DNA from: an uncultured Pseudomonadota bacterium
GTDB lineage: Bacteria > Desulfobacterota_B > Binatia > UBA9968
NCBI GenBank assembly: GCA_946478635.1
Contig: CAMLCX010000289.1
Location: forward strand, 1-6,439
DNA length: 6,439 nt
Direction: 5' to 3'
Part shown: positions 4,924 through 6,439 of the stretch, piece after piece
How positions within the stretch are numbered: position 1 is the first letter of the stretch
Layout: each line of letters opens with the position of its first letter
Translations under genes and position numbers: made by a program
Notes under the pieces: model-generated
Databases searched by the model: none
Seen by the model: the letters and a program-made list of their open reading frames with translations, nothing else
What the model was told of the DNA's origin: nothing

Positions 4924-6439
4924 CTAACGAATTTTCATCTCATTGGCGATGATCTTTTCATCCGGCCGCGCCTTCCAGATCACGTTGCGCGCGACGCCGT
5001 AGATCTCCGCGAGAGTGTAGAGCGGTACAAACGGAACATCTTCCATCAAGATGCGTCCGGCTTGATGCAAAATCGTAACGCGCTTTTTCGCATCGCCCGT
5101 CCGCTGCTCTTCGTCGACGAGCTTGTCGAACTCGGGATTTTTATACTGAATGCGCGGCGTGACACCGGAGCGATAGTATTGATCGTAAACGGTGTCGGCG
5201 TCGGCCGCCGGCCGGCCAACGTAGTAAAACCCCAGCTTGCCGCCGTTGACGCCTTCCTTGCCCCAAAAAATTGCAAACTCCTGCGAGATCAGCTCGGCCT
5301 TGATCCCGGCCTTCGCCAGTTGGTCGGCAATCACCTGGCACACTTCTCTGGCTTTAGGATAGCGGTCCGGCGAGAAATAGAGCTTGACTTCGAGACCCTG
5401 CGGAAATCCGGCCTTGCCGAGCAGTTCTTTGGCTTTCGCCGGGTCGTAAGGATAGCGCTTGATCTTCGGATCGAAACCGATGACGTTGGAGCCCAGCGGT
5501 CCATTCATCACATAGCCGTTGCCCTCGTAAATATGTTTGATGATCACCGCAGGGTCCACGGCATAGTTAATCGCCTGTCGGACGAGTTTGTTATCCAGGG
5601 GTTTGTGCGTACAGTTCATCGCGAGAAAATACATGCGCACGCCTTCGGCCTTTTCACCGCGCACCCGCGGATGCTTTTCAAAACGAGACAACTCTTCCAC
5701 CGGCACATTGTTGGCGACGTCGCCTTGTCCGGCTAGGAGTCCGGCTACCCGCCCCGCGTCTTCTTTCACCCGTCGCACGACAATTTCCTTGATCGCCGCC
5801 TTGTTTCCCCAATAGTTGTCGTTGCGGGTCAGCACCAAGTTTCCGTCGCGCTGCCAGCTGACGAAACGATATGGGCCCGTTCCGACGGGCTTGCGCTCGC
5901 CCGGCTCGCCGCCCTGCGCTTCGGTGCCTGATTTTCCCAGTATGAAACGGTTTTGTAAGCGATCGAGAAAAATCGCGTTCGGTGCTTCGGTAACGAACGC
6001 GACTGTATGCTCGTCGATCGCTTGCATCTCCGTCAAGTCTCTAAAATTGTCCTTCTGCAAGCTCTGCTTATCGTTCTTCATCCGGTTGATCGAATAGATA
6101 ACGTCCTGGGCGGTGAAGGGAGACCCGTCGTGAAAGCGGATGTTTTTGCGCAGCTTGAACACCCACTTTTTTCCCTGGAATTCCCATGACTCGGCAAGCA
6201 CGCCGAAATAGTCTCTCTTGGCGTAGTTGACCTCCACTAGCGGCTCGATCATGTTGTTCCAGATGCCGTAGTGGGGACTCGAGCTGTGGGCATAGGGATG
6301 AAGCGTTTCGAGGCTGATACTGCTGAGAATTGTCAGCCGCTCCCGCGACGCGGCATAACTCGTCCGCACGACGGAATTGCCGAGCACGACGCCCAAGCCC
6401 GCGAGCGCTCCTTGTTTGAGAAAATCCCTGCGCTTGATG
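4924..6439 (-). CDS. ABC-type peptide/oligopeptide-like substrate-binding protein, SBP family 5, Tat-exported (5' partial)
   Basis: Binding protein of the DppA/OppA/NikA family (SBP_bac_5), which delivers peptides, opines, nickel or other solutes to an ABC importer. The frame is open to the right edge, so the start is missing; 504 residues are visible, close to full family length. Positions 6438-6394 encode IKRRDFLKQGALAGL, a classic twin-arginine signal (RRxFLK followed by a mild hydrophobic stretch), so the protein should be exported folded by the Tat system. A TTG at 6396 lies inside this signal and is not the start. Cleavage may follow SYA at visible residues 27-29. Family signatures are LAESW with KLRKNIRFHDGSPFTAQDV (81-113), GTGPYRFVSW (186-195), RQAINYAVD (287-295) and YDPAKAKELLGKAGF (331-345). 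The protein ends in NEMKIR and a TAG stop. No permease genes are visible and the substrate is unknown. It is unrelated in family to the two plus-strand binding proteins. Confidence 0.93.
   Translation of the reverse strand, partial: IKRRDFLKQGALAGLGVVLGNSVVRTSYAASRERLTILSSISLETLHPYAHSSSPHYGIWNNMIEPLVEVNYAKRDYFGVLAESWEFQGKKWVFKLRKNIRFHDGSPFTAQDVIYSINRMKNDKQSLQKDNFRDLTEMQAIDEHTVAFVTEAPNAIFLDRLQNRFILGKSGTEAQGGEPGERKPVGTGPYRFVSWQRDGNLVLTRNDNYWGNKAAIKEIVVRRVKEDAGRVAGLLAGQGDVANNVPVEELSRFEKHPRVRGEKAEGVRMYFLAMNCTHKPLDNKLVRQAINYAVDPAVIIKHIYEGNGYVMNGPLGSNVIGFDPKIKRYPYDPAKAKELLGKAGFPQGLEVKLYFSPDRYPKAREVCQVIADQLAKAGIKAELISQEFAIFWGKEGVNGGKLGFYYVGRPAADADTVYDQYYRSGVTPRIQYKNPEFDKLVDEEQRTGDAKKRVTILHQAGRILMEDVPFVPLYTLAEIYGVARNVIWKARPDEKIIANEMKIR

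Noticed and set aside
4843..5736. Plus-strand open frame of 297 codons opposite the family 5 binding protein
   Set aside because: It lies mostly antisense to a strongly recognisable binding protein and shows no known motif.
1..6439. CRISPR array, insertion sequence, tRNA, toxin-antitoxin or phage genes
   Set aside because: No regularly spaced repeats, transposase or integrase motifs, cloverleaf sequences or small paired genes were seen on reading both strands.

Overview
This looks like a chromosomal fragment from a moderately GC-rich bacterium that devotes many genes to importing and breaking down small organic molecules. Twin-arginine and Sec-type export signals, two stand-alone families of solute-binding protein and a YtcJ-like amidohydrolase are typical of Gram-negative soil or sediment lineages. 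Members of Candidatus Binatia/Desulfobacterota, Rokubacteria, Tectomicrobia or Betaproteobacteria would all fit. That placement is inference from gene content; the window has no rRNA, tRNA or marker gene to settle it.

Left half, plus strand (1-3963). Two tandem paralogous extracellular solute-binding proteins of the FbpA/AfuA-like family lie head to tail; the first is cut by the window's left edge. They are about 72% identical by hand alignment. The 203-bp gap between them holds a strong hairpin of a dispersed-repeat type that overlaps a regular four-tract G-quadruplex motif. The second binding protein is followed after 35 bp by a complete amidohydrolase with all expected metal-site motifs. 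These two are probably one transcription unit: the binding protein would capture a solute in the periplasm and the amidohydrolase would act on a related compound in the cytoplasm. No permease or ATPase gene is present here.

Right half, minus strand (3960-6439). A gene for an unrecognised protein of about 178 residues converges on the amidohydrolase gene, and their stop codons overlap by 4 bp. About 430 bp of apparently non-coding DNA, containing a small repeat-like palindrome, separates it from a family 5 (DppA/OppA-like) peptide-type solute-binding protein. The right window edge cuts this last gene, but the visible end encodes a clear twin-arginine (Tat) export motif.

Overall the window reads as ordinary transport and catabolism content. 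I found no CRISPR array, mobile element, toxin-antitoxin pair or defence system. The most interesting items are the duplicated binding protein paired with an amidohydrolase, the hairpin/quadruplex element between the duplicates, a perfect hairpin just inside the amidohydrolase gene, and the unrecognised minus-strand protein.
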